Shown: in pieces, positions 30,460 through 38,789 of the stretch
Numbering within the stretch: position 1 is the first letter of the stretch
How the letters are laid out: each line of letters begins with the position of its first letter
Origin: an uncultured Clostridia bacterium
Lineage (GTDB): Bacteria; Bacillota; Clostridia; Christensenellales; Borkfalkiaceae
Direction of reading: 5' to 3'
Assembly (NCBI GenBank): GCA_944336975.1
Contig: CALVLH010000010.1
Span: 1-46,453, forward strand
Length of the DNA: 46,453 bases
Position numbers and translations under genes: made by a program
The notes under the pieces: model-generated
Seen by the model: only the letters and a program-made list of their open reading frames with translations
Told to the model about the DNA's origin: nothing
Database searches by the model: none

Positions 30460-31908
30460 ATGAAACTCAGTCAACTGTTGGAAGAAATGCCCGACGCGTA
30501 CTGTGCGGGCGGGGCGGATCGCGAGATAACCTCGCTTTGCACGGACAGCCGCGTGGCGGGCGACGGGGAACTCTTTTTCTGTATCCGCGGCACGAGGGTG
30601 GATTCGCATGAATTTGCCAAAGACGCGGAACGGCGCGGCGCGGCGGCGGTGGTGTGCGAGCGGGATCTCGGGCTTTCCTGTCCGCAGGTGCTCGTCAGAG
30701 ACGGAAGAGAGGCGATGGCGCGGATGAGCGCGGCGTTTTACGGGCATCCCGAACGCACGATGAAGGTGATCGGCGTGACGGGGACGAACGGAAAGACGAC
30801 CGTGTCGCACATGATCCGCTCCATCCTCGTTGCGGCGGGCGTGAAGGCGGGGGTGATCGGCACGCTCGGCGCCAGATATGCCGATCGCTCGGTCGCGCCC
30901 GTCCTCACCACGCCCGATCCCGTTTCCCTGTTTTCTCTGCTTTCCGACATGAAAAAGGCGGGGACCGAAGCGGTCGTGTGCGAAGTGTCCGCGCACGCGC
31001 TCACGCTCAACAAGGAATGCCCGCTCTCTTACGAGGCGGCGGTGTTCACCAACCTCACGCACGATCATCTCGACTTTTTCCCCGATATGGACTCTTACGG
31101 CAGGGCGAAAGCGAAGATGTTCGATCCCGCTCGGTGCAAGTACGCCGTGCTCAATTTCGACGACAAATTCGGGCGCAGGCTCTCGGAAAACGGCACGCCG
31201 TTTTGCAGTTTTGCGCTGGATACGCCCGCCGACGCGTTCGCGCTCGTGGAGAGCGAAACGCTGAAAGAGACGCGGATGATGCTCAATCTCTGCGACGAAC
31301 TGTGCGAGACGACCATCCGCATGACGGGGCGGCACAACGTCTCCAACGCGCTTGCGGCGGCGATGACCGCGCGGCGGTTCGGGGCGGGCACGGAAGAGAT
31401 CTCAAAGGGGCTTTCCGCGCTGCCCGGCGTGGACGGACGGCTGGAATGGGCAGCGTCCTTCCGCGGCGCGGACGTGTTCGTGGACTTCGCGCACACGCCC
31501 GACGGATTGGAAAAATCCCTTTCCGCATTGCGGGCGCACTGCGCGGGGCGGCTCGTGTGCCTGTTCGGGTGCGGCGGCAACCGCGACGCGGGCAAGCGTG
31601 CGCCCATGGGCGAAACGGTCGCGCGGCTGTGCGATTTTGCCGTCATCACTTCGGATAATCCGCGCTATGAGGATCCCTGCGAGATCATCGCGCAGGTGGA
31701 GCAGGGCTTCCGCCGCGCCTCGAACGCATACGTCTGCGTGCAGGAGCGGGAAAAGGCGACGGAATACGCGCTCAATCTCCTGGGCGAGGGGGATATATTG
31801 CTCGTCGCGGGCAAGGGCGGAGAGTACTATCAGGAGATCATGGGAATAAAATACAGCTATAACGACAAGAATGTCATTAAGACCGCCATCGAAAAATTGG
31901 GGGAATGA
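30460..31908 (+). CDS. murE: UDP-MurNAc-L-Ala-D-Glu:meso-diaminopimelate ligase MurE
   Basis: The protein has 482 residues. The ATP-binding motif is GTNGKTT (108-114). DNPR at 399-402 is the residue pattern selecting meso-diaminopimelate over lysine, consistent with dapF at the left edge. The carbamoylated-lysine region and the NVSNALAAAMTA helix are present. The ATG at 30460 has GGGGG upstream. The gene overlaps mraY by ATGA. The expected next gene, murF, is missing here. Confidence 0.97.
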   Translation: MKLSQLLEEMPDAYCAGGADREITSLCTDSRVAGDGELFFCIRGTRVDSHEFAKDAERRGAAAVVCERDLGLSCPQVLVRDGREAMARMSAAFYGHPERTMKVIGVTGTNGKTTVSHMIRSILVAAGVKAGVIGTLGARYADRSVAPVLTTPDPVSLFSLLSDMKKAGTEAVVCEVSAHALTLNKECPLSYEAAVFTNLTHDHLDFFPDMDSYGRAKAKMFDPARCKYAVLNFDDKFGRRLSENGTPFCSFALDTPADAFALVESETLKETRMMLNLCDELCETTIRMTGRHNVSNALAAAMTARRFGAGTEEISKGLSALPGVDGRLEWAASFRGADVFVDFAHTPDGLEKSLSALRAHCAGRLVCLFGCGGNRDAGKRAPMGETVARLCDFAVITSDNPRYEDPCEIIAQVEQGFRRASNAYVCVQEREKATEYALNLLGEGDILLVAGKGGEYYQEIMGIKYSYNDKNVIKTAIEKLGE

Positions 31909-32858
31909 TGCGTACTTATATCGTCGTCCTGCTGTGCGCGTTCGCGCTCTCGCTCGCACTCTGCGCCGCCGCCGTCCCGCTCCTCAGAAGGTTGGGCGCG
32001 GGACAGAACATCCTCGGATATGTCAAAGAACACGAAAAGAAGGGGGGAACGCCCACGATGGGCGGGCTCGCCTTTCTTTCCGCCGCGATCGCCGTCGCGC
32101 TCGCGGCATACGGCGGCGCGGACAAGCCCTTCCTCGTCGCGCTCGCCGTGGGAGCGGGCTATCTCGCCGTCGGCTTTCTCGACGACCTGCTCAAAAAAAA
32201 GCGGGCGCGAAACGAGGGACTCACGCCGCGACAGAAGATCGCCTTTCAGGCATCGGTCGCCTTCATCGCTTCTTTGTATTGCTGTCTGAACGGTCTGACC
32301 GAGATCGCGATCCCTTTCACGCGCCTGCGTTATGACATCGGCTGGTGGATGTTCCCGCTCGCCGCGTTCGTGTTCGTCGCCGCCGTCAACAGCGTCAATC
32401 TGACGGACGGACTGGACGGGCTTGCGGGTTCGGTGAGCGCGGCGTTTTTCTTCTTTTCCGGCACGCTCATCGCCTTGCAGGGCGGTGCGGACAGCCTTTC
32501 GGGGCTGTGTTTCGCCTTAACCGGCGCGCTTTTCGGGTTTCTGGTGTTCAATACCAACCGCGCGAGCCTGTTCATGGGGGATAGCGGTTCGCTTTCGCTG
32601 GGCGGATTCGCCGCCTGCGTCGCGCTCTTTTCGGGCAACGCGCTCGCGCTTCCCGTCGTCGGGATGATGTTCGTCCTTTCAAGCATATCCGTCATCGTTC
32701 AGGTAATATACTATAAAAAAACGGGCAAACGCGTCTTTCTGATGGCGCCCGTTCACCATCACTTTCAGGAGAAGGGGTATGCCGAATGCAAGATCGCGTT
32801 CGCCTATTCCGCCGTGACGGTGATGGCGGGCGCGGCGCTCTTGCTGCCGTTTGCATAA
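31905..32858 (+). CDS. mraY: Phospho-N-acetylmuramoyl-pentapeptide-transferase MraY
   Basis: This 317-residue integral membrane enzyme of about ten helices makes lipid I from UDP-MurNAc-pentapeptide and undecaprenyl phosphate. Signatures are GGTPTMGGL near residue 46, the catalytic FLDDLLKKK, NLTDGLDGLAG, and APVHHHFQEKGYAE near the C-terminus. ATG 31905 overlaps the murE stop. A second ATG follows at 31908, so the exact first residue is uncertain by one codon. Confidence 0.97.
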   Translation: MMRTYIVVLLCAFALSLALCAAAVPLLRRLGAGQNILGYVKEHEKKGGTPTMGGLAFLSAAIAVALAAYGGADKPFLVALAVGAGYLAVGFLDDLLKKKRARNEGLTPRQKIAFQASVAFIASLYCCLNGLTEIAIPFTRLRYDIGWWMFPLAAFVFVAAVNSVNLTDGLDGLAGSVSAAFFFFSGTLIALQGGADSLSGLCFALTGALFGFLVFNTNRASLFMGDSGSLSLGGFAACVALFSGNALALPVVGMMFVLSSISVIVQVIYYKKTGKRVFLMAPVHHHFQEKGYAECKIAFAYSAVTVMAGAALLLPFA

Positions 32859-32867
32859 GGAGCGGAT

Positions 32868-34244
32868 ATGCTGTTTTCGTTACAGACGTTTCTCGTCGCG
32901 GGGATCTCGCGTTCGGGCGTTTCCGCGGCGGAATATCTCCGTGCGCGGGGCGCGAAAGTGTATTTATACGACGATGTGGAGGACGGCGCGGTCGACGAAG
33001 CGGCGCGGCGCCTGGAAGCGCTCGGCTGCGAGCGGCTGAGCGGAGAAGAACGGCTCAAAGAGGGGATGCGCGATTGCGACGTGCTCGTGCTCAGCCCCGG
33101 CATCCCCGTCGATCATCCGCTCCCCGTCGCCTTCCGCCATGCGGGAAAGCGGGTAATCGGGGAGCTCGAACTGGGTGCGCTCGCCCTGCGCGCGCCCGCC
33201 GTCGCCGTCACGGGCACCAACGGAAAGACGACGACGGTCACGCTCATCGACGAGATCCTCCGCGCGGACGGAAAGAAGAGCGTCGCCTGCGGAAACATCG
33301 GCAAGCCGCTCACCTCCTGCGCGGAAGAGCTGGGGACGGACGGGATCGCCGTCGTGGAAGTTTCCTCCTTTCAGTTGGAAACGCTCTGTTCTCTCAGACC
33401 GCATGTCGCCGTCGTTCTGAATATCACGGAAGATCATCTCAACCGTCATTACAACATGGAAAATTACGTCTATCTCAAATCGCGCCTTCTGAAAAACAGC
33501 GCGGAGAGCGAATACGCGGTGCTCAATTACGACGACGAGCGCGTCCGCGCGTTTGCGGAAAAGACGAAGGCGAAAGCGGTATATTTTTCCCTGAAAGAGC
33601 GGGTGAACGGCGGAAACATATCGGGCGGGAATCTCTGTTACGGCGGCGAGATCGTCATGCCCGCCGAACAGCTCCCGCTTCGGGGAGACCATAATCTCGC
33701 GGACGCGCTCGCGGCGATCTGCGCCGCAAAGCTGATGGGCGCGGGGAACGAGGCGATCGTATCCGCTCTCGCCGCGTTCCGCGGGGTAAAGCACAGATTG
33801 GAGCGGGTGGGGGAACTCAACGGCGTGACCTTTCTCGACGATTCCAAGGCGACCAACGTGGATGCGGCGGTCAAGGCGGTCGAAAGCGTGCGCGGAGAGA
33901 CGGTCATCCTGCTCGGCGGCAAGGATAAGGGCTATTCCTACGAGCCGCTCTTCGCCGCGATCCGCGATTCGGGCGTGGTGCACGCGGTCATCTACGGAGA
34001 AAACTGCTTCCGCGTGCTCAATGCCGCACTGAAAAGCGGGTTCACCGCCGTCACCCTCTGCCGCCCGTTCGATCTCGCGGTGCGCGTGGCGTATCTGACG
34101 GCGAAAAAGGGACAGAACGTGCTCCTGAGTCCCGCTTCCGCCAGCTTCGACGCGTTCGCCAATTATGAGGAGCGAGGAGACCGCTTTGCGCAGATCTTCG
34201 CCGCGCTCACGGAGGAATATGCGGACGGCAGCGGCGAAGCGTAA
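32868..34244 (+). CDS. murD: UDP-MurNAc-L-Ala:D-Glu ligase MurD
   Basis: The protein has 458 residues. It adds D-glutamate (the MurI product) to UDP-MurNAc-L-Ala. The dinucleotide-like N-domain starts LVAGISRSGVSAAEYL. The ATP loop is GTNGKTT (116-122), then EVSSFQLE and NITEDHLNRH, and DDSKATNVDAAVKAVES in the C-domain. AAGGAGCGG precedes the ATG. The 3' end overlaps the start of ftsW by about 26 codons. Confidence 0.97.
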   Translation: MLFSLQTFLVAGISRSGVSAAEYLRARGAKVYLYDDVEDGAVDEAARRLEALGCERLSGEERLKEGMRDCDVLVLSPGIPVDHPLPVAFRHAGKRVIGELELGALALRAPAVAVTGTNGKTTTVTLIDEILRADGKKSVACGNIGKPLTSCAEELGTDGIAVVEVSSFQLETLCSLRPHVAVVLNITEDHLNRHYNMENYVYLKSRLLKNSAESEYAVLNYDDERVRAFAEKTKAKAVYFSLKERVNGGNISGGNLCYGGEIVMPAEQLPLRGDHNLADALAAICAAKLMGAGNEAIVSALAAFRGVKHRLERVGELNGVTFLDDSKATNVDAAVKAVESVRGETVILLGGKDKGYSYEPLFAAIRDSGVVHAVIYGENCFRVLNAALKSGFTAVTLCRPFDLAVRVAYLTAKKGQNVLLSPASASFDAFANYEERGDRFAQIFAALTEEYADGSGEA

Positions 34245-35346
34245 ACGTGAGTTATCCCCGTGCGGAAAAGGCGACGTCGCGCTGTTCGTCTGCGTCGTCC
34301 TTCTCGCGGCTTACGGCGTCGTCTGCGTGTATTCGGCGAGCTGTTACAACGCGGAAGTGCAATACGGGGATTCTCTCTACTTCTTCAAAAAACAACTTGT
34401 CGGTTTTCTCCTCGGGCTGGGCGCGATGGTGGGGACGGGGCTGTTCGATTACCGTCGGCTGAGAAAGTTCGGGCTGCCCGCGCTCGGATTTGCGCTCGTC
34501 CTGCTCGCGCTCGTCTTCGTGCCGGGCGTGGGGAAGAGCAATTATGGGGCGACGCGCTGGATCGGCATCGGCTCTCTCACCGTACAGCCTTCCGAACTGG
34601 CAAAATTCGCGTATGTGATGTTCGCGGCGGGATATGTGGCGAAAGATCCCGCGCGCGTCGGGAGCTTCCGCGGCATCCTGCCGCTGCTCGGCGGAGGATT
34701 GGGGATCTGCGTGCTCATCATGCTCGAACCGAATATGTCGGTGACGATGTGCGTGGGTGCGCTCATGCTCGGCATGATCTTTCTGAGCGGCACGCCGTGG
34801 AAAAACGTGGCGATCCTCTGCGTTCCCGTCCTGTTCGCCGTGCCCGCGCTCATCCTAGCCGCGCCTTACCGCCTGCAACGCCTGAGCGCGTTTCTCGATC
34901 CGTGGGCGTCGCCAAAGGACGAAGGGTATCAGCTCATCCAATCTCTGTACGCGCTCGCCAACGGCAATCTCTTCGGCGTGGGGCTGTTCCGCTCGCGGCA
35001 GAAATATCGCTTCCTCCCGTTTGCGGAGAGCGATTTCATTCTCGCCGTCATCGGGGAGGAGACGGGATTTTTCGGCGTGCTCGCGCTGTTTGCCGTCATC
35101 GGCTTCGTCGTGTGGCGGGGCTTCCGCATCGCCAACCGATGCGACAATCTCTACGGATACCTGCTCGCTTCGGGGATCACGCTCGCGTTCGCGGTGCAGT
35201 CCGCGCTCAACGCGCTCGTGGTCAGCGGGAGCATCCCGCCGACGGGACTGCCGCTCCCGCTCATCAGCGCGGGGAACACCTCGCTCATCATCACGATGGC
35301 GGGGATGGGCGTGCTGTATAACATTTCAAGGCACAACGTCAGATGA
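34219..35346 (+). CDS. ftsW: SEDS peptidoglycan polymerase FtsW
   Basis: The product has 375 residues from ATG 34219, preceded by GGAGG but with only three bases between. An in-frame ATG at 34165 would add 18 residues and has no ribosome site. FtsW is a membrane glycosyltransferase of about ten helices that polymerises lipid II with its class B PBP partner. PSELAKFAYVMFAA, the GYQLIQSLYALANGNLFGVG loop, FLPFAESDFILAVIGEETGF and TGLPLPLISAGNTSL are family signatures. It overlaps murD by 26 bases. murG, which normally follows, is absent and murA comes next. Confidence 0.95.
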   Translation: MRTAAAKRKRELSPCGKGDVALFVCVVLLAAYGVVCVYSASCYNAEVQYGDSLYFFKKQLVGFLLGLGAMVGTGLFDYRRLRKFGLPALGFALVLLALVFVPGVGKSNYGATRWIGIGSLTVQPSELAKFAYVMFAAGYVAKDPARVGSFRGILPLLGGGLGICVLIMLEPNMSVTMCVGALMLGMIFLSGTPWKNVAILCVPVLFAVPALILAAPYRLQRLSAFLDPWASPKDEGYQLIQSLYALANGNLFGVGLFRSRQKYRFLPFAESDFILAVIGEETGFFGVLALFAVIGFVVWRGFRIANRCDNLYGYLLASGITLAFAVQSALNALVVSGSIPPTGLPLPLISAGNTSLIITMAGMGVLYNISRHNVR

Positions 35347-35386
35347 GCGTTTCATAAGATGTACTATGGAAAATAAGGAGTGACTT

Positions 35387-36643
35387 ATGGATAAACTCAT
35401 CATAGACGGGGGGAGGCGGCTTTGCGGCAGCGTGGAGATCCAATCTGCCAAAAATGCCGTCCTGCCTCTTTTTGCCGCGGCGGTCCTGACCGATCAGCCC
35501 GTCACCATCCGCGACGCGCCCGCCATTACCGACGCGCTCTGCATGGCGCAGATCCTGCGGGAACTGGGGGCGGAAGTGCGTTTCCACGGCGCGGACGTGA
35601 CCGTCGACAGTTCGGACGCCCATTCTCATGAAATTTCCTCCGCGCTGACGGGGGAACTTCGTTCTTCCGTCTTTATGCTCGGTTCGCTCCTCACCCGTTT
35701 CCGCCGCGCGCGCATCGCCTATCCCGGCGGATGCGACATCGGACTGCGTCCCATCGACCTGCACCTGAGCGCGCTCAAACGGATGGGGGTAGAGATCGCC
35801 GAGCGGGACGGATACATCCTCTGCACCTGCGACCGCCTTCGCGGTGCGGAGATCCTGCTCGATTTCCCCAGCGTGGGAGCGACGGAGAACATCCTGCTCG
35901 CCGCCGTCAAAGCGGAGGGCACGACCGTCCTTTCGGGGGCGGCGAAAGAGCCGGAGATCGTCGATCTGCAGAACTTCCTCAACGCGATGGGCGCGAAGGT
36001 GAGGGGCGCGGGCACGGACGTCGTCACCGTCGAAGGGGTAAAGGAGCTTTCGGGCGTAGATTATCGGCCGATGAAAGACCGCATCGAAGCGGGGACGTAT
36101 CTCATCGCCTGCGCCATTTGCGGCGGGGAGATCGAGGTGCGCGGCGTGCGCGGGGAAAATATCGGCTCGCTTTTGCATAAACTTCGCGAAAACGGTTGCA
36201 AAATACATAGCAAAAATGATAAAATATACTTGGAAAGCCGCAGTCGCCTGCGGTGTAACCGCAGGATCGAGACGATGCCGTTCCCCGGATTTCCAACCGA
36301 TCTGCAAGCGCAGACCACGGCGCTCAACTGCACCTGCGAGGGCTGTGCGGTGATCGTGGAAAACCTGTTCGAGACGCGCTTCAAGCACGTTCCCGAATTG
36401 CAGAAGATGGGGGCGGACATCGAGGTAAAGGGGCGCACGGCGATCGTGCGCGGCGTTCCCCGTCTGCACGGGGCGCGCATCGTGGCGGGGGATCTGCGCG
36501 GCGGCGCCGCGCTCGTGCTCGCCGCTCTCGGCGCGGAAGGAACGAGCGAAGTGCTCGACCTTTCCCACATTGACCGCGGATATTCCGATTTGCAATACAA
36601 GCTGAAAAATCTGGGTGCGGAGGTGCGCCGCGTGCGCGTATAG
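35387..36643 (+). CDS. murA: UDP-N-acetylglucosamine 1-carboxyvinyltransferase MurA
   Basis: The protein has 418 residues. MurA transfers enolpyruvate to UDP-GlcNAc, the first committed step of peptidoglycan synthesis and the fosfomycin target. The catalytic Cys116 lies in YPGGCDIGLRPIDLH, so the enzyme should be fosfomycin-sensitive by the usual rule. Lys22-Asn23 of the KN pair are present but in SAKN rather than SGAKN. GATENILLA, DRIEAGTY and FPTDLQAQ motifs are intact. AAGGAG lies before the ATG. Confidence 0.97.
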   Translation: MDKLIIDGGRRLCGSVEIQSAKNAVLPLFAAAVLTDQPVTIRDAPAITDALCMAQILRELGAEVRFHGADVTVDSSDAHSHEISSALTGELRSSVFMLGSLLTRFRRARIAYPGGCDIGLRPIDLHLSALKRMGVEIAERDGYILCTCDRLRGAEILLDFPSVGATENILLAAVKAEGTTVLSGAAKEPEIVDLQNFLNAMGAKVRGAGTDVVTVEGVKELSGVDYRPMKDRIEAGTYLIACAICGGEIEVRGVRGENIGSLLHKLRENGCKIHSKNDKIYLESRSRLRCNRRIETMPFPGFPTDLQAQTTALNCTCEGCAVIVENLFETRFKHVPELQKMGADIEVKGRTAIVRGVPRLHGARIVAGDLRGGAALVLAALGAEGTSEVLDLSHIDRGYSDLQYKLKNLGAEVRRVRV

Positions 36644-36666
36644 CTCCCGCGCCTTGGGAGATGCCG

Positions 36667-37458
36667 ATGAAAAAGAGAGTCGTTCTTGTCAGTATATTAT
36701 CCGTCCTCGTTCTCCTCGCCGTGATCGCGGTGGGGCTGAACGCCGTGTTTTCCGTGGGAACGGTCAAGGTCAACTACAACCTGTTTTCCGAAAACGCGCG
36801 AGCGGAATCGGCGAACTTGCAGAAAGACCTCGACCGTTTCGTCGGTTCCAGCACGGCGTTTCTCGATCTGAAAGAGATCGAGGATACGGTCGCGGAATAT
36901 CCCTATTTCCGTTTGGACTCGGTGGAGAAACAGTATCCGCAGACGATCGTCGTCAGTGTGACGGAACGGCAGGAAAAGTTTGCCGTCGGAGAGGACGGAA
37001 CGTATCGCATCCTCGACGACGAGGGGTTCTGCCTGGCGGACGGCGCGACCGCCTCCAACCGCGCAGACGGCGCGCCCAATATCCTTTTGACGGGGTTCGA
37101 ACTGACCGCTTCGGTCGGCGCGGCGGCGCAGGGGGAATACCTCGCCGAATGGCTGGCGATCTATGACGAGTGGGAGGCCGCGCTCGGCAACGTGCGCATG
37201 AACGTGGCGTCCGTCGCGCTGGAATGCCCGACCACGTCGTCGGCGGACGATTATTTTACCGTCATCATGAGCGAGGGCGTCAAAGTGACCATCAAAAATC
37301 CCGCTTCGGCGACGGCGGAAAAGGCGCGGGCGGCGCTTGCGAAGTATCTCGAACTGCTCGACGAGGATAAGATGTTCGGCGAGATCTACGTCAGCGAGAG
37401 CATCCAGACGGGCGAAGTGACGGCGACGTACACGCCCAGAAACCTCGGCGACGGCTGA
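36667..37458 (+). CDS. ftsQ: Cell division protein FtsQ/DivIB
   Basis: The product has 263 residues. ATG 36661 touches its GGGAG site, while ATG 36667 has six-base spacing, so I start there. A membrane helix (about 4-26) is followed by an extracytoplasmic POTRA-like domain with YPYFRLDSVEKQYPQTIVVSVTERQEKFAV, then a beta domain. FtsQ bridges FtsL and other divisome parts. The N-terminal cytoplasmic part is almost absent. Sequence divergence is high, so identity relies on topology, the POTRA pattern and location. A terminator follows, separating it from ftsA. Confidence 0.85.
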   Translation: MKKRVVLVSILSVLVLLAVIAVGLNAVFSVGTVKVNYNLFSENARAESANLQKDLDRFVGSSTAFLDLKEIEDTVAEYPYFRLDSVEKQYPQTIVVSVTERQEKFAVGEDGTYRILDDEGFCLADGATASNRADGAPNILLTGFELTASVGAAAQGEYLAEWLAIYDEWEAALGNVRMNVASVALECPTTSSADDYFTVIMSEGVKVTIKNPASATAEKARAALAKYLELLDEDKMFGEIYVSESIQTGEVTATYTPRNLGDG

Positions 37459-37487
37459 TCGGGACTTGATCTCATCCAAAATATGTC

Positions 37488-37525
37488 AAAAAATGCGTTT
37501 CCGCCGCGGCGGGGCGCATTTTTTT
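37488..37525 (+). terminator. Terminator after ftsQ
   Basis: AAAAAATGCG (37488-37497) pairs with CGCATTTTTT (37515-37524) and encloses a GC-rich inner palindrome; a T run closes it. It ends the mraZ-ftsQ transcript before the ftsA promoter. Confidence 0.85.
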
Positions 37526-37568
37526 GCGGGCAGACGGGGCGCAAAGGGGAAAATTTCGCGCAATAGCG

Positions 37569-37597
37569 TTGACTTTTATACCGTCTTCTGTTATAAT
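37569..37597 (+). promoter_or_regulatory. Promoter of ftsA-ftsZ
   Basis: TTGACT (37569-37574), 17 bases, TATAAT (37592-37597), with TGT giving an extended -10. The start near 37604 excludes the upstream in-frame codon at 37524. Confidence 0.9.
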
Positions 37598-37625
37598 AAG
37601 GAAAGAATACAGCGGGGATCAGGTT

Positions 37626-38780
37626 ATGAAGCGCAGAAGTGTTGCGGTATTGGACGTCCGCTCGGCAGAGGTCACGGTACTTCTCGGCGAACGCGGCGTC
37701 AATCATACGTTCGTCTTCAAGGCGAGTAAAACGGAGCCGTACGATGGGTACGAGGACGGCGCCTTTTACGATACTTCCAATCTCAAAGAAGCCGTATCGC
37801 GGGCGCTTGCTTCCGTCGAACAGACGTGCGGCGAACGCGTTTCCCGCATTTTCGTGGGCGTGCCCGGGGAATTTACCGAGGTCGTGCCCAAAGAGCGGGA
37901 CATCGGCTTTCCTTCCGCCCGCAGGATCGGGCAGCGGGAGCTGAATATGCTCTTCGAGAGCGGTCGGGAAGAGCTCGAAGGCGCGACGTTCATGCGCGCG
38001 GCGAGCATGATCTACGTTACGGCGGACAACCGTCGCGTGGTCAATCCCGTCGGGCTGGTCACATCGGGACTGTCCGCCGCCCTGACGTATTTTTATTGCA
38101 AGGATTATTTCCGCGAAACGGTGGGCGGCATCCTCACCGATTGCGGGGTAGCCGAGGTGCATTATATCCCTGCCGAGTATTCGCAGGCGATGTACCTCAT
38201 TTCTTCGGAAACGCGCGACGAATATGCGCTGTTTCTGGACGTGGGCAGCCTTTCGTCCACCGTCTGCGTTGTGCTGGGCAACGGCATCCTCGCACAGCAG
38301 ACGTTCTGGGCGGGAAAAGGGCAGATCGCCGTGCGGCTCATGGAGCGGTTCTCGCTCCCTTACGACGCCGCCGTCGCGTTGCTCGCCAAGGCGAACCTGT
38401 TCCGTCGGAGCGAAACGCCCGATACGGAATTTAACTTCCGCAACCATTCGTACGAGGTGGATTCGGACGCGCTGATCGACGAGATCAAGTGCGGGCTGGA
38501 CGAGATCTGCGAAGGGGTGAGCGCATTTTTGGAAGAATGCCGCGGAAAAGAACTTGACTATAAGCCGTTGTATGTGACGGGCGAAGGGCTCTGCGAGATC
38601 CGCGGCGCGCTGGAACACGTTTCCAAGCGTCTCAACCGCGTTTCCGAGCAGGTCGCGCCCAATTTGCCGTATTACAACAAACCGTCTGTCAGTTCGCGCA
38701 TCGCGCTTGCCGATATGGCATACGAGGACAACCGCAAAAGCGGATTTTTGTACCGGTTATTAAACGGTTTCGGAGGTTAA
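37626..38780 (+). CDS. ftsA: FtsA-like actin-fold division protein
   Basis: The product has 384 residues. FtsA tethers FtsZ to the membrane. The actin fold is visible as VAVLDVRSAEVTVLL (phosphate 1), a 1C-like subdomain, FLDVGSLSSTVCVVLGNGI (phosphate 2) and YVTGEGLCEIRG (adenosine). The C-terminal SGFLYRLLNGFGG looks like the amphipathic membrane-targeting helix. Several loops are unlike textbook FtsA, for example phosphate 2 lacks the usual G-x-x-T-T-x. A divergent FtsA-domain protein is therefore the careful name. It is followed by ftsZ after nine bases and shares its promoter. Confidence 0.85.
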   Translation: MKRRSVAVLDVRSAEVTVLLGERGVNHTFVFKASKTEPYDGYEDGAFYDTSNLKEAVSRALASVEQTCGERVSRIFVGVPGEFTEVVPKERDIGFPSARRIGQRELNMLFESGREELEGATFMRAASMIYVTADNRRVVNPVGLVTSGLSAALTYFYCKDYFRETVGGILTDCGVAEVHYIPAEYSQAMYLISSETRDEYALFLDVGSLSSTVCVVLGNGILAQQTFWAGKGQIAVRLMERFSLPYDAAVALLAKANLFRRSETPDTEFNFRNHSYEVDSDALIDEIKCGLDEICEGVSAFLEECRGKELDYKPLYVTGEGLCEIRGALEHVSKRLNRVSEQVAPNLPYYNKPSVSSRIALADMAYEDNRKSGFLYRLLNGFGG

Positions 38781-38789
38781 ACAAGAATT

